From positions 4,481,001 through 4,545,000 of the forward strand of contig NZ_CP047984.1 of NCBI RefSeq assembly GCF_009931655.1: a DNA stretch of 64,000 bases, in the 5' to 3' direction. The notes under the pieces were generated by a model. It made no database searches. It saw nothing but the letters and a program-made list of their open reading frames with translations, and was not told where the DNA came from. The position numbers were made by a program, and so were the translations under genes. The DNA comes from Pontibacter russatus (lineage in GTDB: Bacteria > Bacteroidota > Bacteroidia > Cytophagales > Hymenobacteraceae). Of this stretch, positions 1-7,614 are shown piece after piece (the stretch's first letter is position 1; each line of letters begins with the position of its first letter).

Positions 1-567
1 TCGGTCTCCTTCCGCACCAGCTGGACGCAGCACATCAAGTTTATCTTTTTTCTGCCGGTGCCCCTGCTGGGCATCGACCCCTTCACGTTTTTTATATGCC
101 ACCAGGTGGCGGTGCTGTACCAGTTTTTTGTACACACCGAGCTGGTGAAGAAGCTGCCCGCACCCATCGAGTACATCTTCGTGACGCCCTCGCACCACTG
201 CGTACACCACGGCACCAATGCCAGGTACATCGACAAGAATTACGGCTCCACGCTGATAATCTGGGACAGGATGTTCGGCACCTTTGTGCCGGAAGAGGAA
301 AAGCCCATATATGGCCTGACCAAGCCTGTCACCTCCTTCAACCCCGTGTACCTGGTTTTTCATGAGTGGGTTGATTTATGCAAAGACCTGAGGCACGTGC
401 GGTCGGTAGGGGAGGTGTTCCGGCTGCTGTTCTGCCCGCCCGGCGCGGTGGTAACTGAGCACCAGCGGTTGCGCCTGGCGCAACAACAGCCAAAGCAGGT
501 GCCAGCTGTGGAGGGTGACGTTGAAACGCTATACCAGCAGCCGGCAGATACGGCCAACGTAGTCTAA
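1..567 (+). CDS. Sterol desaturase / fatty acid hydroxylase family protein (3' part)
   Basis: The frame is open from the first base, so the 5' end lies outside the window. The visible part carries the last part of the membrane di-iron hydroxylase domain: an HTELV stretch followed by SHHCVHH, matching the HxxHH histidine box of the fatty acid hydroxylase superfamily (sterol desaturases, carotene hydroxylases), then the family-like segment NYGSTLIIWDRMFGTF. These enzymes are integral membrane oxygenases using a histidine-bound di-iron centre; the substrate cannot be told from this fragment. The C-terminal 40 residues are polar and Gln-rich and look unstructured. The integron-like cassettes begin about 140 bases downstream. 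Family assignment is firm; specific function unknown. Confidence 0.85.
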   Translation, partial: SVSFRTSWTQHIKFIFFLPVPLLGIDPFTFFICHQVAVLYQFFVHTELVKKLPAPIEYIFVTPSHHCVHHGTNARYIDKNYGSTLIIWDRMFGTFVPEEEKPIYGLTKPVTSFNPVYLVFHEWVDLCKDLRHVRSVGEVFRLLFCPPGAVVTEHQRLRLAQQQPKQVPAVEGDVETLYQQPADTANVV

Positions 568-705
568 AGCAGTATGACTTGAAACCGGCGGGATAGGTAG
601 GTTGTCTATATGGTTCTCGCTATATTGTGATGAAGTTTACGCTGGGAAATGAAGCGGTGGAGTCATATATAGTGCAGATAAGCGTATGTTCACGTATAAC
701 GACAA

Positions 706-1307
706 GTTAGGGCGTATTTGAATCATGAAAAGAGACTTAGCAATTATACTTTCTATTTTAGCTTTACTAATTGCTGGACTTCTTATTGGTTCTCCTATAG
801 AAGTATTAAACCCAATACCTCACAGAATCATCACCATTGTTGCGGGTGTTTTAGTTCTGACCCTTTTTGTCTTCTTGTATAGAGTGGCAATGAAGTTAAA
901 GAGAAATGCTACAAGAAGAATAGCAATAGTTGTAATAAGTATAGTTGCACTACCTTATTTTCTCATCGGATTATATACTTCTCTTTTTATGCTATCAAGC
1001 TACTACCCCATGTGGGAAGATGTTGCAGTATACACTAACGCTGAAGGAGAAACTGTAATAAGCCAGTTTAGAAGGACAAGCGGCTCTATCTATGACTATC
1101 GTAATCGAAAGGTATTAAAGGACTTCGGTAATGGCTATAGAATCTCGCTTGACTGGACTGATAGTAAAATGCATGGAAAGTGGTTAGAGCATAATGTAGC
1201 AAAGGGAACTGAAAAAGCTGTAAATTTTAAAAAGGAAAAATAAAACAAGCCCTAACCCTGCATAGGCTCCATGTTCGGCTTTGCCTCACTCGTAGCCAAT
1301 ACTAACC
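706..1307 (+). mobile_element. Integron-like gene cassette 1
   Basis: The segment starts with the core-like GTTAGGGC (706-713), and the hairpin after its only gene begins with the exact complement GCCCTAAC (1249-1256). This complementarity between the start of a cassette and the start of its own attC site is the signature of integron cassettes, which were once circles. The cargo gene is AT-rich compared with its neighbours. No integrase gene is visible in the window. The call is an inference from sequence layout. Confidence 0.55.
725..1243 (+). CDS. Hypothetical membrane protein carried by cassette 1
   Basis: 172 residues. Three hydrophobic segments (about residues 5-25, 36-56 and 66-88) are followed by a hydrophilic C-terminal half of about 80 residues ending in a Lys-rich tail. 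I do not recognise a family. The gene is AT-rich with A/T-ending codons, unlike the GC-rich chromosome around it, and lies alone between two sequences resembling integron recombination cores. The ATG is 12 bases after the 5' core, a tight spacing typical of cassette genes. It is probably a transferred accessory gene; the C-terminal domain should face one side of the membrane. Function unknown. Confidence 0.6.
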   Translation: MKRDLAIILSILALLIAGLLIGSPIEVLNPIPHRIITIVAGVLVLTLFVFLYRVAMKLKRNATRRIAIVVISIVALPYFLIGLYTSLFMLSSYYPMWEDVAVYTNAEGETVISQFRRTSGSIYDYRNRKVLKDFGNGYRISLDWTDSKMHGKWLEHNVAKGTEKAVNFKKEK

Positions 1308-1314
1308 GTTATGT
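1249..1314 (+). repeat. attC-like site 1
   Basis: About 66 bases between GCCCTAAC (1249-1256) and GTTATGTAG (1308-1316). The inner arms ATAGGCT and AGCCAAT pair with one mismatch, and the centre TTCGGCTTTGCCTCACTC closely matches the centre of the second site at 2063-2085. The outer ends keep only the AAC/GTT pairing, as expected when two different cassettes meet. Length is in the normal attC range. A covariance-model search would decide. Confidence 0.5.
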
Positions 1315-2103
1315 AGCATTTAAACCATAGAAATAAACAATGCTTATTGTTCCCGAAGAAGATATTTACATTGATAAAGAAAAACAAGGAGGCTATAAAT
1401 CATTAGGAATAGTTACCGACAAGCTGGAGAAATGCATTTCTAAATATCAACAGGAAAACTTTGATGGGATTTTTGGCAATCCAACTTTTGGATTTAGAAA
1501 TGCAGACTTTGATTTTGTGAAGGATTTCAAAGATGCAAAGTTCGTTTGGTTCTGGAACATCAGTATAGAAGATGTGACAGGTTTATATAGTCTTGAAAAT
1601 GCTGAATATTTTGGAGTAATGGGAAAGAGACCAATGATTGACTTTTCTCATTTCTCCTCTCTTAAAACCTTAGTTCTTGAGTGGCATCATGAGGATAAAA
1701 GCTTGATTACTTGTGAAAATTTAGAGCTATTTGACCTTTGGCATCATAAGCCAAAAGATAAATCCTTTGCAGACTTTAGCTTTCCGAAGTTTGCCAAAAA
1801 GGTTGGCCTTAACTGGACGAACGTTGAAGATTTGACATCATTAAACGGATTGCAGGGCATGAGTGAAATCTCCATAGATAGGTCCAAAAATCTCAAAAGC
1901 CTTAAAGGATTGGAAATGTATGCCGACTCAATAGAAAAAGTGCATATTGACACTTGCAATAGATTAAGTGACTACACCTTTATCTTAGAATTCCCAAACT
2001 TGAAAAGCGCTGTGGTCAATAGGGTAAGGCTGAAATAAAACACTACATAACCCAATACTTAAGTTAGGCTTCGGCTACGCCTCGCTCACCTTATGTACAA
2101 CCA
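1308..2103 (+). mobile_element. Integron-like gene cassette 2
   Basis: It starts with GTTATGTAG (1308-1316), and the hairpin after its gene starts with the exact 9-base complement CTACATAAC (2043-2051). The core differs from that of cassette 1, yet each is complementary to its own distal copy. That is hard to explain by a simple dispersed repeat. It contains one AT-rich gene in the same direction as cassette 1. Confidence 0.55.
1340..2038 (+). CDS. Hypothetical LRR-like protein carried by cassette 2
   Basis: 232 residues, no signal peptide and no membrane segment, so probably cytoplasmic. From about residue 75 there are irregular leucine-rich-repeat-like units (SSLKTLVLEWHHED, LTSLNGLQGMSEISIDRS, KNLKSLKGLEMYADSIEKV), suggesting a short solenoid for protein binding. 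The N-terminal 70 residues are rich in aromatic and acidic residues and unassigned. The gene is AT-rich and sits 24 bases after the cassette core. It resembles orphan LRR-like proteins often found as accessory cargo; no specific function can be given. Confidence 0.6.
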   Translation: MLIVPEEDIYIDKEKQGGYKSLGIVTDKLEKCISKYQQENFDGIFGNPTFGFRNADFDFVKDFKDAKFVWFWNISIEDVTGLYSLENAEYFGVMGKRPMIDFSHFSSLKTLVLEWHHEDKSLITCENLELFDLWHHKPKDKSFADFSFPKFAKKVGLNWTNVEDLTSLNGLQGMSEISIDRSKNLKSLKGLEMYADSIEKVHIDTCNRLSDYTFILEFPNLKSAVVNRVRLK

Positions 2104-2110
2104 GTTACAG
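2043..2110 (+). repeat. attC-like site 2
   Basis: About 68 bases from CTACATAAC (2043-2051) to GTTACAG (2104-2110). The inner arms TACTTAAG and CTTATGTA pair with one mismatch, and AGGC...GCCT pair inside them around a TTCGGCTACGCCTCGCTC centre shared with the first site. The distal GTTACAGCC has no complementary copy downstream, so this is either the end of the array or a junction with the resident chromosome. Confidence 0.5.
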
Positions 2111-2128
2111 CCAGAAATACCAAAAACC

Positions 2129-2296
2129 ATGTTGAAGGGATTAGCATTATTATTTGTGGCTGCAGTAGCGCTTTACTGGCTGTTTTACCCATTCCTGAAG
2201 AACGCCGTCAACAGGGATAAGCTGATAAAGTGGTTTTTTATTCTATATGCCATCGCTGCGGTTTTCTCCATCATAGGAACCTTCTTCCTGAACTGA
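2129..2296 (+). CDS. Small two-helix membrane protein
   Basis: 55 residues from the ATG at 2129. A longer in-frame start at 2093 exists but lies inside the attC-like hairpin, so I prefer the downstream ATG. Two hydrophobic helices (about residues 4-22 and 34-52) are joined by a basic loop (KNAVNRDKLIKW). Base composition is nearer to the host than that of the two cassette genes. It ends 20 bases before a strong terminator. Family not recognised. Confidence 0.5.
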   Translation: MLKGLALLFVAAVALYWLFYPFLKNAVNRDKLIKWFFILYAIAAVFSIIGTFFLN

Positions 2297-2315
2297 AGAA
2301 CTGCAAACAGCAAAA

Positions 2316-2360
2316 GCCCCGCCTGCGCCTCCTATATATAGAAATTGCAGGCGGGGCTTT
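2316..2360. terminator. Bidirectional Rho-independent terminator
   Basis: Arms GCCCCGCCTGC and GCAGGCGGGGC are perfect, flanked by AAA on the left and TTT on the right. It lies between the convergent genes ending at 2296 (+) and 2413 (-). Confidence 0.85.
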
Positions 2361-2412
2361 CTTTATAGTTTGGTAACGCGGGTTATATATATGCCGCTAT
2401 TGCCTGTAAGCT

Positions 2413-2853
2413 TCAGTAACTTTCCTGGTAGCGAAGGCCTTGTTGGCTGGAGGAGGGATTACTTTGTGCCTCTGCCGGTACGCCCATTTTCTCCTCGCGG
2501 CGCTGCTGGTACTGCTGAAACTGCACCGGCGTCAGCACATCCTTCAGCTGCGAAAGCCTTGTCTCGCTGATAACGTCTATCTGCTGCACTAACTGGCGCG
2601 GTTTTTTCGCGAATTTCTTTTTGGCGTCTTCGACATGCTGCATGTTGGTGAGGTTGATGGCTTTTACCTTCAGTGTCTGTTCAGGTGTCAGGCGCAGGTG
2701 CGTGGCCATGCCTTTGGTCATTTTATCCGCCTGCTGCTCCAGCGTTTGCGGCGCGGTTTGGGCGGCTTTTGCCTGTGGCCCGGCGGCGGGAATCTGTGCG
2801 TAGCCAGCGGTGGAAACCAGGGCAAAAAACAAAGCGAAGGCTAATTTCTTCAT
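2413..2853 (-). CDS. Spy/CpxP-like periplasmic protein
   Basis: 146 residues from the ATG at 2853 (MKKLAFALFF), which gives a clean signal peptide ending near AQIPAAG; an upstream in-frame start would add residues before the signal peptide. The mature protein is helical with LTPEQTLKVKAINL and a later LTPVQFQQYQQRREEKMG, two LTxxQ-type segments typical of the Spy/CpxP fold. Such proteins are small periplasmic chaperones or envelope-stress sensors. It stands alone. The C-terminus is rich in Gln and Ser and probably disordered. The family call rests on motif and helical pattern; the exact role is inferred. Confidence 0.65.
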   Translation of the reverse strand: MKKLAFALFFALVSTAGYAQIPAAGPQAKAAQTAPQTLEQQADKMTKGMATHLRLTPEQTLKVKAINLTNMQHVEDAKKKFAKKPRQLVQQIDVISETRLSQLKDVLTPVQFQQYQQRREEKMGVPAEAQSNPSSSQQGLRYQESY

Positions 2854-2964
2854 ATAGGGCAGTTCTTTTCTTCTGGAGCACTTAAACAATTATCGTTCCG
2901 GTTTACAGCGCCCGAGGCTACCGTAACAAAACAAAGGCTATCATTAGTTTCTGGTGGAGCGGCC

Positions 2965-4014
2965 TTAGCTTTCGCTGTGAAAGAAGACTTTGTAGAAGTG
3001 CATGCCGCGCTCCTTGTCGAAGCCGCGCTCCACGTACTGCTCGCTCTGCTCGGGGTTGTAGCCGCTGAACTTAATCTCTATCTGCGTGTCGAGCTTGATG
3101 AAATTGCGGAACTTGCGCTTCATGTTGCGCACCGTGTTCTTGTTGATGGCAAAGTCAGTGAAGCCTTCAATGTCGCGCTCCTCGGCAAAGGCCTGGCTGT
3201 AATTTTTGAAACGCTCCTTCGTCTCGGGCTCATCAATAACACTGCTCGTAAACTCCTCCAGATCAAATGTTTCGCTTTTGGAGAAGTAGTCAACGGAGCG
3301 GCTGATGAAATCGACCTGCGCCTTTTTGCTCTCCGTCTGGGCAAACACCTCCTCCGAAAAGTCCTTGCAAAGGTTCAGGACCGTTTTGGTGTTGAAGTTG
3401 GTGTCTTTTAGCTCGGTCACGTTCAGGAAATCCTCCTTCCAGAACACGGCGTCGGTGCTGTTGGCATCCACCAGCTTCACCCGGAAGCCGTCCTCGGCCT
3501 CCACATTGAAAATCATGCAGCCTTTGTCTACGCTTTTTAGGTTTACGCCGGTGTGGTAATTCACCTGAATGTCCTCGTCGCTGTCCTGGATGGTCAGAAA
3601 GGCGTCCTTGTTTTCAGACTTGAAAATGCCCACTGCCTCCACCGGTTCATCATCCATCCGGCAGCCGGCAAAGTGTACCACATACAGTTCCCCGCTCTTC
3701 ACCTTCGGGTGGTCCGACTGCTCGTAGAGGTGATTCAGGATGTGTACTGAGTAGTCCAGAAACTTGGCGGGCTCGCTGAAGATAAGGGCGGAGTAGGCGA
3801 ACATCTCGTTCAGGGCCAGGTCGGAGGTGTGGGTAAAGCGGAAAAACTCCTCCTGCTTAAACGGAGACAGAAAGTAGTTGAGCAGCAGGTCGTTCAGCTG
3901 CTCATCCCGCAGGTCCACCACCTCGCGCGAGGCGATCACGCCCTCTTCTTTTGCTTTGTTGCCTACCCGGTGTACGGCCAGCTGCTTCAGGCGCACCTGT
4001 GTTTTATCGTTCAT
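2965..4014 (-). CDS. Nucleoid-associated protein (NA37/YejK family)
   Basis: 349 residues from the ATG at 4014 (MNDKTQVRLKQLAVHRVGNK). The N-terminal motif ending in HRVGN, the acidic body with VHFAGCRMDDEPVEAVGIFK, and the C-terminal block with FDKERGMHFYKVFF match the 37-kDa nucleoid-associated family (NdpA/YejK), cytoplasmic proteins that bind the nucleoid. Length is normal for the family. A more upstream in-frame ATG at 4077 would add 21 residues with no family match. The gene has its own intergenic spaces on both sides, so it is probably monocistronic. Confidence 0.8.
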   Translation of the reverse strand: MNDKTQVRLKQLAVHRVGNKAKEEGVIASREVVDLRDEQLNDLLLNYFLSPFKQEEFFRFTHTSDLALNEMFAYSALIFSEPAKFLDYSVHILNHLYEQSDHPKVKSGELYVVHFAGCRMDDEPVEAVGIFKSENKDAFLTIQDSDEDIQVNYHTGVNLKSVDKGCMIFNVEAEDGFRVKLVDANSTDAVFWKEDFLNVTELKDTNFNTKTVLNLCKDFSEEVFAQTESKKAQVDFISRSVDYFSKSETFDLEEFTSSVIDEPETKERFKNYSQAFAEERDIEGFTDFAINKNTVRNMKRKFRNFIKLDTQIEIKFSGYNPEQSEQYVERGFDKERGMHFYKVFFHSES

Positions 4015-4255
4015 CGCTACATCCTGCTGATTCGGGAGCAAAACTACCATTTTAATTATTAGCCCCCCAACCAGCAAATTTTCATTGGAGGGATATATGG
4101 CTCTATCAAAAATTAAAAGGTTGGTTATGAATTATATATGGTTTCAGTGATTATTATTTCTTTGGTTAGGAACTTTTTTTGGCACGGTATTTCCATTCAG
4201 CACAAGCAAGCAGCGCAGCTTTCAACCGAAGGAGTTCATTCTAAAGATTTTGACC

Positions 4256-4981
4256 ATGAAAAAGATATTTTTACTTGTAGCGGCGGCATTCGGATTGGTG
4301 ATAAGCGATGCGGCTGCTCAGAAAAGGCCTGGCTATATGAACCCGTCTCAGGAGTTAAACACGCAGGGGCAGGACCCCGTGCGCTTCGGGATAAGGGCTG
4401 GCGTGAACGTGGCCGACTGGGAAGGCGAAACGATGCAGAGCGTGCAGGACCTGGTGGAGATGACCAACGGCTCCGTGTCGCAGCAGATGCGCACCGGGTA
4501 CCATGTGGGCGGCTACGTGGCCATACCGGTTCTTCCAGGGTTTGAGATTGAGCCGGGCCTGCAGTATTCGCAAAAGGGCATGGTGCTGACCGGGAAACTT
4601 CCGATAGAGCAGGTCGATTTCCTGAACGCCAACGTCACCATCACCAACCAGGCAGAGTATATTGATTTACCGGTTTTAGTGAAGCTATATATAGGCGAGG
4701 GCTTCCATGTGTTTGCGGGGCCGCAGGTGTCTTACCTGGTATCCAACAAGGTAAAAGCAGAGGCAGGCGCGCTGGGCTTCAACGCACTCAAACAGGAGTT
4801 CGATATCAAGAGCAGCATGCGCGAAACGGATGTGGCCGTAACAGGCGGCCTCGGGTATAAATTCGCCAACGGCTTTAACATCAGCGCAGGCTACGATTAC
4901 GGCCTCAACAGCGTGGACAAGAACGGCAGCTTCGATACCTTTAACCGCGTGGTGAAGGCCTCAGTGGGCTACACGTTCTAA
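4256..4981 (+). CDS. PorT-like outer membrane beta-barrel protein
   Basis: 241 residues from the ATG at 4256. A signal peptide (MKKIFLLVAAAFGLVISDAAAQ) is followed by about eight amphipathic strands; it opens with VRFGIRAGVNVADW, continues with GFEIEPGLQYSQKGM, LYIGEGFHVFAGPQVSYLV and GLGYKFANGFNISAGYDYGL, and ends on an aromatic residue (VGYTF), as Omp85/BAM substrates do. This is the common Bacteroidota small porin-like barrel group that includes PorT. No catalytic motif is present. It is single, and a hairpin terminator follows it. Specific function cannot be assigned. Confidence 0.75.
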   Translation: MKKIFLLVAAAFGLVISDAAAQKRPGYMNPSQELNTQGQDPVRFGIRAGVNVADWEGETMQSVQDLVEMTNGSVSQQMRTGYHVGGYVAIPVLPGFEIEPGLQYSQKGMVLTGKLPIEQVDFLNANVTITNQAEYIDLPVLVKLYIGEGFHVFAGPQVSYLVSNKVKAEAGALGFNALKQEFDIKSSMRETDVAVTGGLGYKFANGFNISAGYDYGLNSVDKNGSFDTFNRVVKASVGYTF

Positions 4982-5009
4982 TCCGTAAGACAATGTTTGT
5001 GTTTAGTTT

Positions 5010-5041
5010 CAGGCTACTGCATTGCGGTAGCCTGATTTTTT
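5010..5041 (+). terminator. Rho-independent terminator of the beta-barrel gene
   Basis: Arms CAGGCTAC and GTAGCCTG with a 9-base loop, followed by ATTTTTT. Confidence 0.85.
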
Positions 5042-5210
5042 AATGCACTATTATATATAGATTGCTGAAAGCAGCCGAGGGAATTTGAGGTGAGATGCCT
5101 GCTGCTGGTGCAAAGAGGTTCATGGCTTGGGCAATTGTATGCCTGGTTATGCAGAAAGTAGCCCCAATAATATATAGCACATATACAGCATGGGGAATCA
5201 AGGTCCACGC

Positions 5211-5438
5211 TTAATGATGGTGGTGATGGTCGTGGTCGTCGGGGTTGCTGTTGAAGTTGGCGATGGTGCCCAGCGTGAAGAAAACCGCCCAGCAGAGGTA
5301 CAATGCCTCAAAATTTTGTACGGTCTTGCCGATCAGCAGCAGGATGATGTTGGCTACCAGCGTCATCACCAGGCCGGTTAACGCCACAAACTGGTAAGAG
5401 TTCATCTCCCGTGGGTCGTATATCTTTGTAAGTTTCAT
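5211..5438 (-). CDS. Small membrane protein with His-rich tail
   Basis: 75 residues from the ATG at 5438. An ATG three codons upstream directly abuts an AAAGAG stretch, leaving no spacing, so the inner ATG is preferred. Two transmembrane helices (about residues 17-38 and 46-62) are followed by the tail NSNPDDHDHHHHH. The acidic/His tail could bind a metal ion, but poly-His tails also occur by drift. No family recognised. Confidence 0.55.
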   Translation of the reverse strand: MKLTKIYDPREMNSYQFVALTGLVMTLVANIILLLIGKTVQNFEALYLCWAVFFTLGTIANFNSNPDDHDHHHHH

Positions 5439-5566
5439 ATGCTGCATCTCTTTGCCGTGTCTTTAGGCTAACGCTTATTTCGCAACAGTGGTGCCATAAG
5501 CCTTGAATTTACTGCAAAGGTAACAGAACGGTGCAGTTGTTGTTAGCTAACCGTAAAACTTATGAC

Positions 5567-6316
5567 ATGGCCATTATCAAACGTTTTCTGTTGCTGATTT
5601 GCCTGTCTGTATTAGCTGCGCCAGCCAAACCCGCTGCAGCCGCCTCTGCCACGCAGCAGCAGGATTTCTATGGCGCGACTTCCGGACTGTTGCAGGATCA
5701 TGTGCAGGAGGGGCAGGTCAATTACCGCTCGCTACAGGAGGATAAGGCCCGGCTGCAGCGCCTGGTGCAGCAACTGGCTATATATGATCTCAGAAACGCG
5801 CCCGCTGCCGAGTGCAAAGCCTTCTACCTCAACGCGTACAACCTGCTGGTGCTGTGGCAAGTGCTGGAACATTACCCCCTTCCATCAGTGATGGATGTGC
5901 CCGGTTTCTTCGACAAGCGGCAGTACCGCGTGGCGGGCGAAAACCTGACGCTGAACCAACTGGAAAAGCAAAAACTGATGGCCACTTACCGGGACGCACG
6001 CGTGCATTTCGCGCTGGTCTGCGCCGCCAGATCCTGCCCGCCGCTCCTGAACACGGCCTACCTACCCGACAGGGTGGAGGAGCAACTGGAGGCACAGGCC
6101 AAACGCGCGCTGCAGGATCCCGCCTTTGTCCGGATACACCCTGACGAGCGGAAGGTGCTGGTGTCTGAGTTGTTCAAGTGGTACCGGCCCGATTTTCTGC
6201 GGCAGGCCCCCTCGCTGGCAGCCTATATAAACCGCTTCCGGAGCACACCGCTGCCGCCGGGGTACCGCCTGGGCTACTACCCCTACAACTGGGGCCTGAA
6301 TGACAGCAGGAAGTAA
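5567..6316 (+). CDS. DUF547 domain-containing exported protein
   Basis: 249 residues from the ATG at 5567, with a signal peptide (IIKRFLLLICLSVLAAPAKP) and predicted periplasmic or surface location. The body matches DUF547: KAFYLNAYNLLVLWQVLEHY, DVPGFFDKRQYRVAG, LTLNQLEKQKL and VHFALVCAARSCPPL, the conserved N-A-Y-N and C-A-(x)-S-C-P blocks of the family. Biochemical activity of the family is not settled. The gene stands alone. Confidence 0.8.
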   Translation: MAIIKRFLLLICLSVLAAPAKPAAAASATQQQDFYGATSGLLQDHVQEGQVNYRSLQEDKARLQRLVQQLAIYDLRNAPAAECKAFYLNAYNLLVLWQVLEHYPLPSVMDVPGFFDKRQYRVAGENLTLNQLEKQKLMATYRDARVHFALVCAARSCPPLLNTAYLPDRVEEQLEAQAKRALQDPAFVRIHPDERKVLVSELFKWYRPDFLRQAPSLAAYINRFRSTPLPPGYRLGYYPYNWGLNDSRK

Positions 6317-6416
6317 AAGTTTATTAAGTTGCTATATTATGTTCAGTAAAAGACCTGTCGCTGAACATGTGCCACCGGGCGGCGTATACGCTTAGTACAT
6401 ATAAACCTACTGAGCT

Positions 6417-6779
6417 ATGAGCGAGAGAGAAGAAAAGACCGATAAAACAGCAGACAATATAAACAACGACTACCGCAAGCGCGTGGCCATGGGCAACCAA
6501 CCGGACCCCACCGCAAAGCGCAACATGGGCCCCAACGGTGAAACTGAACGCCCGGGCCAGAAAGATAAACTGGAGAACCTGCATATTGGCGGGAACGAAG
6601 CAACTGGCTACGGTGCCAACGACCCGGATAGCGTAGAGGCTGTCGCGCAGGGCCCCGGCTTTGAGTTTGAGGGCAGCGACACAGGCATGGACGACGACGT
6701 GGCGGGTATCCGTCGCGGCGACCAGCCGCTTGGCGCGGACGAGAAAAGACGGGATGACGCAGACTACAGCCGCCGCTGA
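6417..6779 (+). CDS. Hypothetical hydrophilic, probably disordered protein
   Basis: 120 residues, very polar, rich in Asp, Glu, Gly, Asn, Arg and Lys, with almost no hydrophobic core, no signal peptide and no Cys. Segments such as NNDYRKRVAMGNQPDPTAKR and ADEKRRDDADYSRR suggest an intrinsically disordered protein, perhaps stress-related, but nothing identifies it. Codon use is host-like and a strong terminator follows 11 bases after the stop, which supports a real gene. Confidence 0.5.
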   Translation: MSEREEKTDKTADNINNDYRKRVAMGNQPDPTAKRNMGPNGETERPGQKDKLENLHIGGNEATGYGANDPDSVEAVAQGPGFEFEGSDTGMDDDVAGIRRGDQPLGADEKRRDDADYSRR

Positions 6780-6790
6780 TTCAGATTCGG

Positions 6791-6845
6791 CAGCCATAAA
6801 AGCAGCAAGGGAGCCATATAGGCTCCCTTGCTGCTTTTATGGCTG
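6791..6845. terminator. Exceptionally long hairpin terminator
   Basis: Two perfect 25-base arms (6791-6815 and 6821-6845) separated by only ATATA. The arms contain an AAAA block that becomes TTTT on the other side, so it can terminate in both directions. Confidence 0.8.
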
Positions 6846-7191
6846 CCGTGCGCTATAGGCCGATTGTCAGTTGGCCTATAGCATCCTGGTCTGTCTCAAC
6901 GTTTATCTACAAACATATAGCCCCGCGCGGGAACACAAACTTCATTCGTACAATTGCCAGTAATGAACATACGCATATATCGGCTCCGGGTTGGGAGAGT
7001 TACTGGCGCTATTTTCTGGCAGAATTTGTTATTTATATTTTTTCTTTAAGAGCGGGGCCGCTTCTTTTGTACGGTTCAGGAAGGGTACAGCAAAATGCAC
7101 CACTAATGATAGCGGTGACGGGCGTTGAGGGCGCTACGCGTGAGAGAAGGGGAAGGCTGTGGGGCGTAATCGCTAAAGGCCACAGGCACTG
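6846..7191. other. Intergenic stretch, no gene seen
   Basis: About 350 bases between a terminator and the 3' end of the response regulator gene. A plus-strand open frame crosses it and runs into the regulator gene, but it lacks any family-like sequence. I see no RNA gene here. Confidence 0.5.
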
Positions 7192-7602
7192 TCAGTTGCT
7201 GATATATTCTTCGCGGATAATCTCCAGTATTTCCGGGGAGAGGGGCTTGGAGAAAAACTCCCGTACTTCCTCAATGCTCTTGGCCGTCAGGATATCTTTC
7301 CTGTCCACGGCAGAGGAGAGCATAAAGAGGCAGCAGTTGGAGGTACACTGCTCCGGCAGCCTGCGGTATTCTTCGATAAATGACCAGCCGTCCATTCCGG
7401 GCATGTTAATGTCCAGGAAAATGAGGTCGGGGAAGTATTCTTCCCCTTTTTGAGCCTGTTCCTGCAGGTACTTTAAAGCGTCCTCGGCCCATTCAAAGCT
7501 GATAACCTCATCAGAAAACTTCTCGTTGCGGATAATGCTCTCGCAAACAAAGTTGTTCACTGTGTCATCGTCAACCAGTACTACCTTCTTTAATGTGCTC
7601 AT
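7192..7602 (-). CDS. Single-domain response regulator
   Basis: 136 residues, a receiver domain with no output domain. The acidic pocket is VLVDDD near residue 10, the phosphoacceptor is Asp64 in FLDINMPGMDGW, the switch residue is in MLSSA, and the conserved Lys is in FFSKPLSP. The gene starts 12 bases after the stop of the large histidine kinase gene, so the two form an operon and the kinase is the likely phosphodonor. It resembles the CheY-like Rcp1 group that follows PAS-rich kinases and probably acts through protein contact. Downstream target unknown. Confidence 0.85.
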   Translation of the reverse strand: MSTLKKVVLVDDDTVNNFVCESIIRNEKFSDEVISFEWAEDALKYLQEQAQKGEEYFPDLIFLDINMPGMDGWSFIEEYRRLPEQCTSNCCLFMLSSAVDRKDILTAKSIEEVREFFSKPLSPEILEIIREEYISN

Positions 7603-7614
7603 GACTGCAATCTT

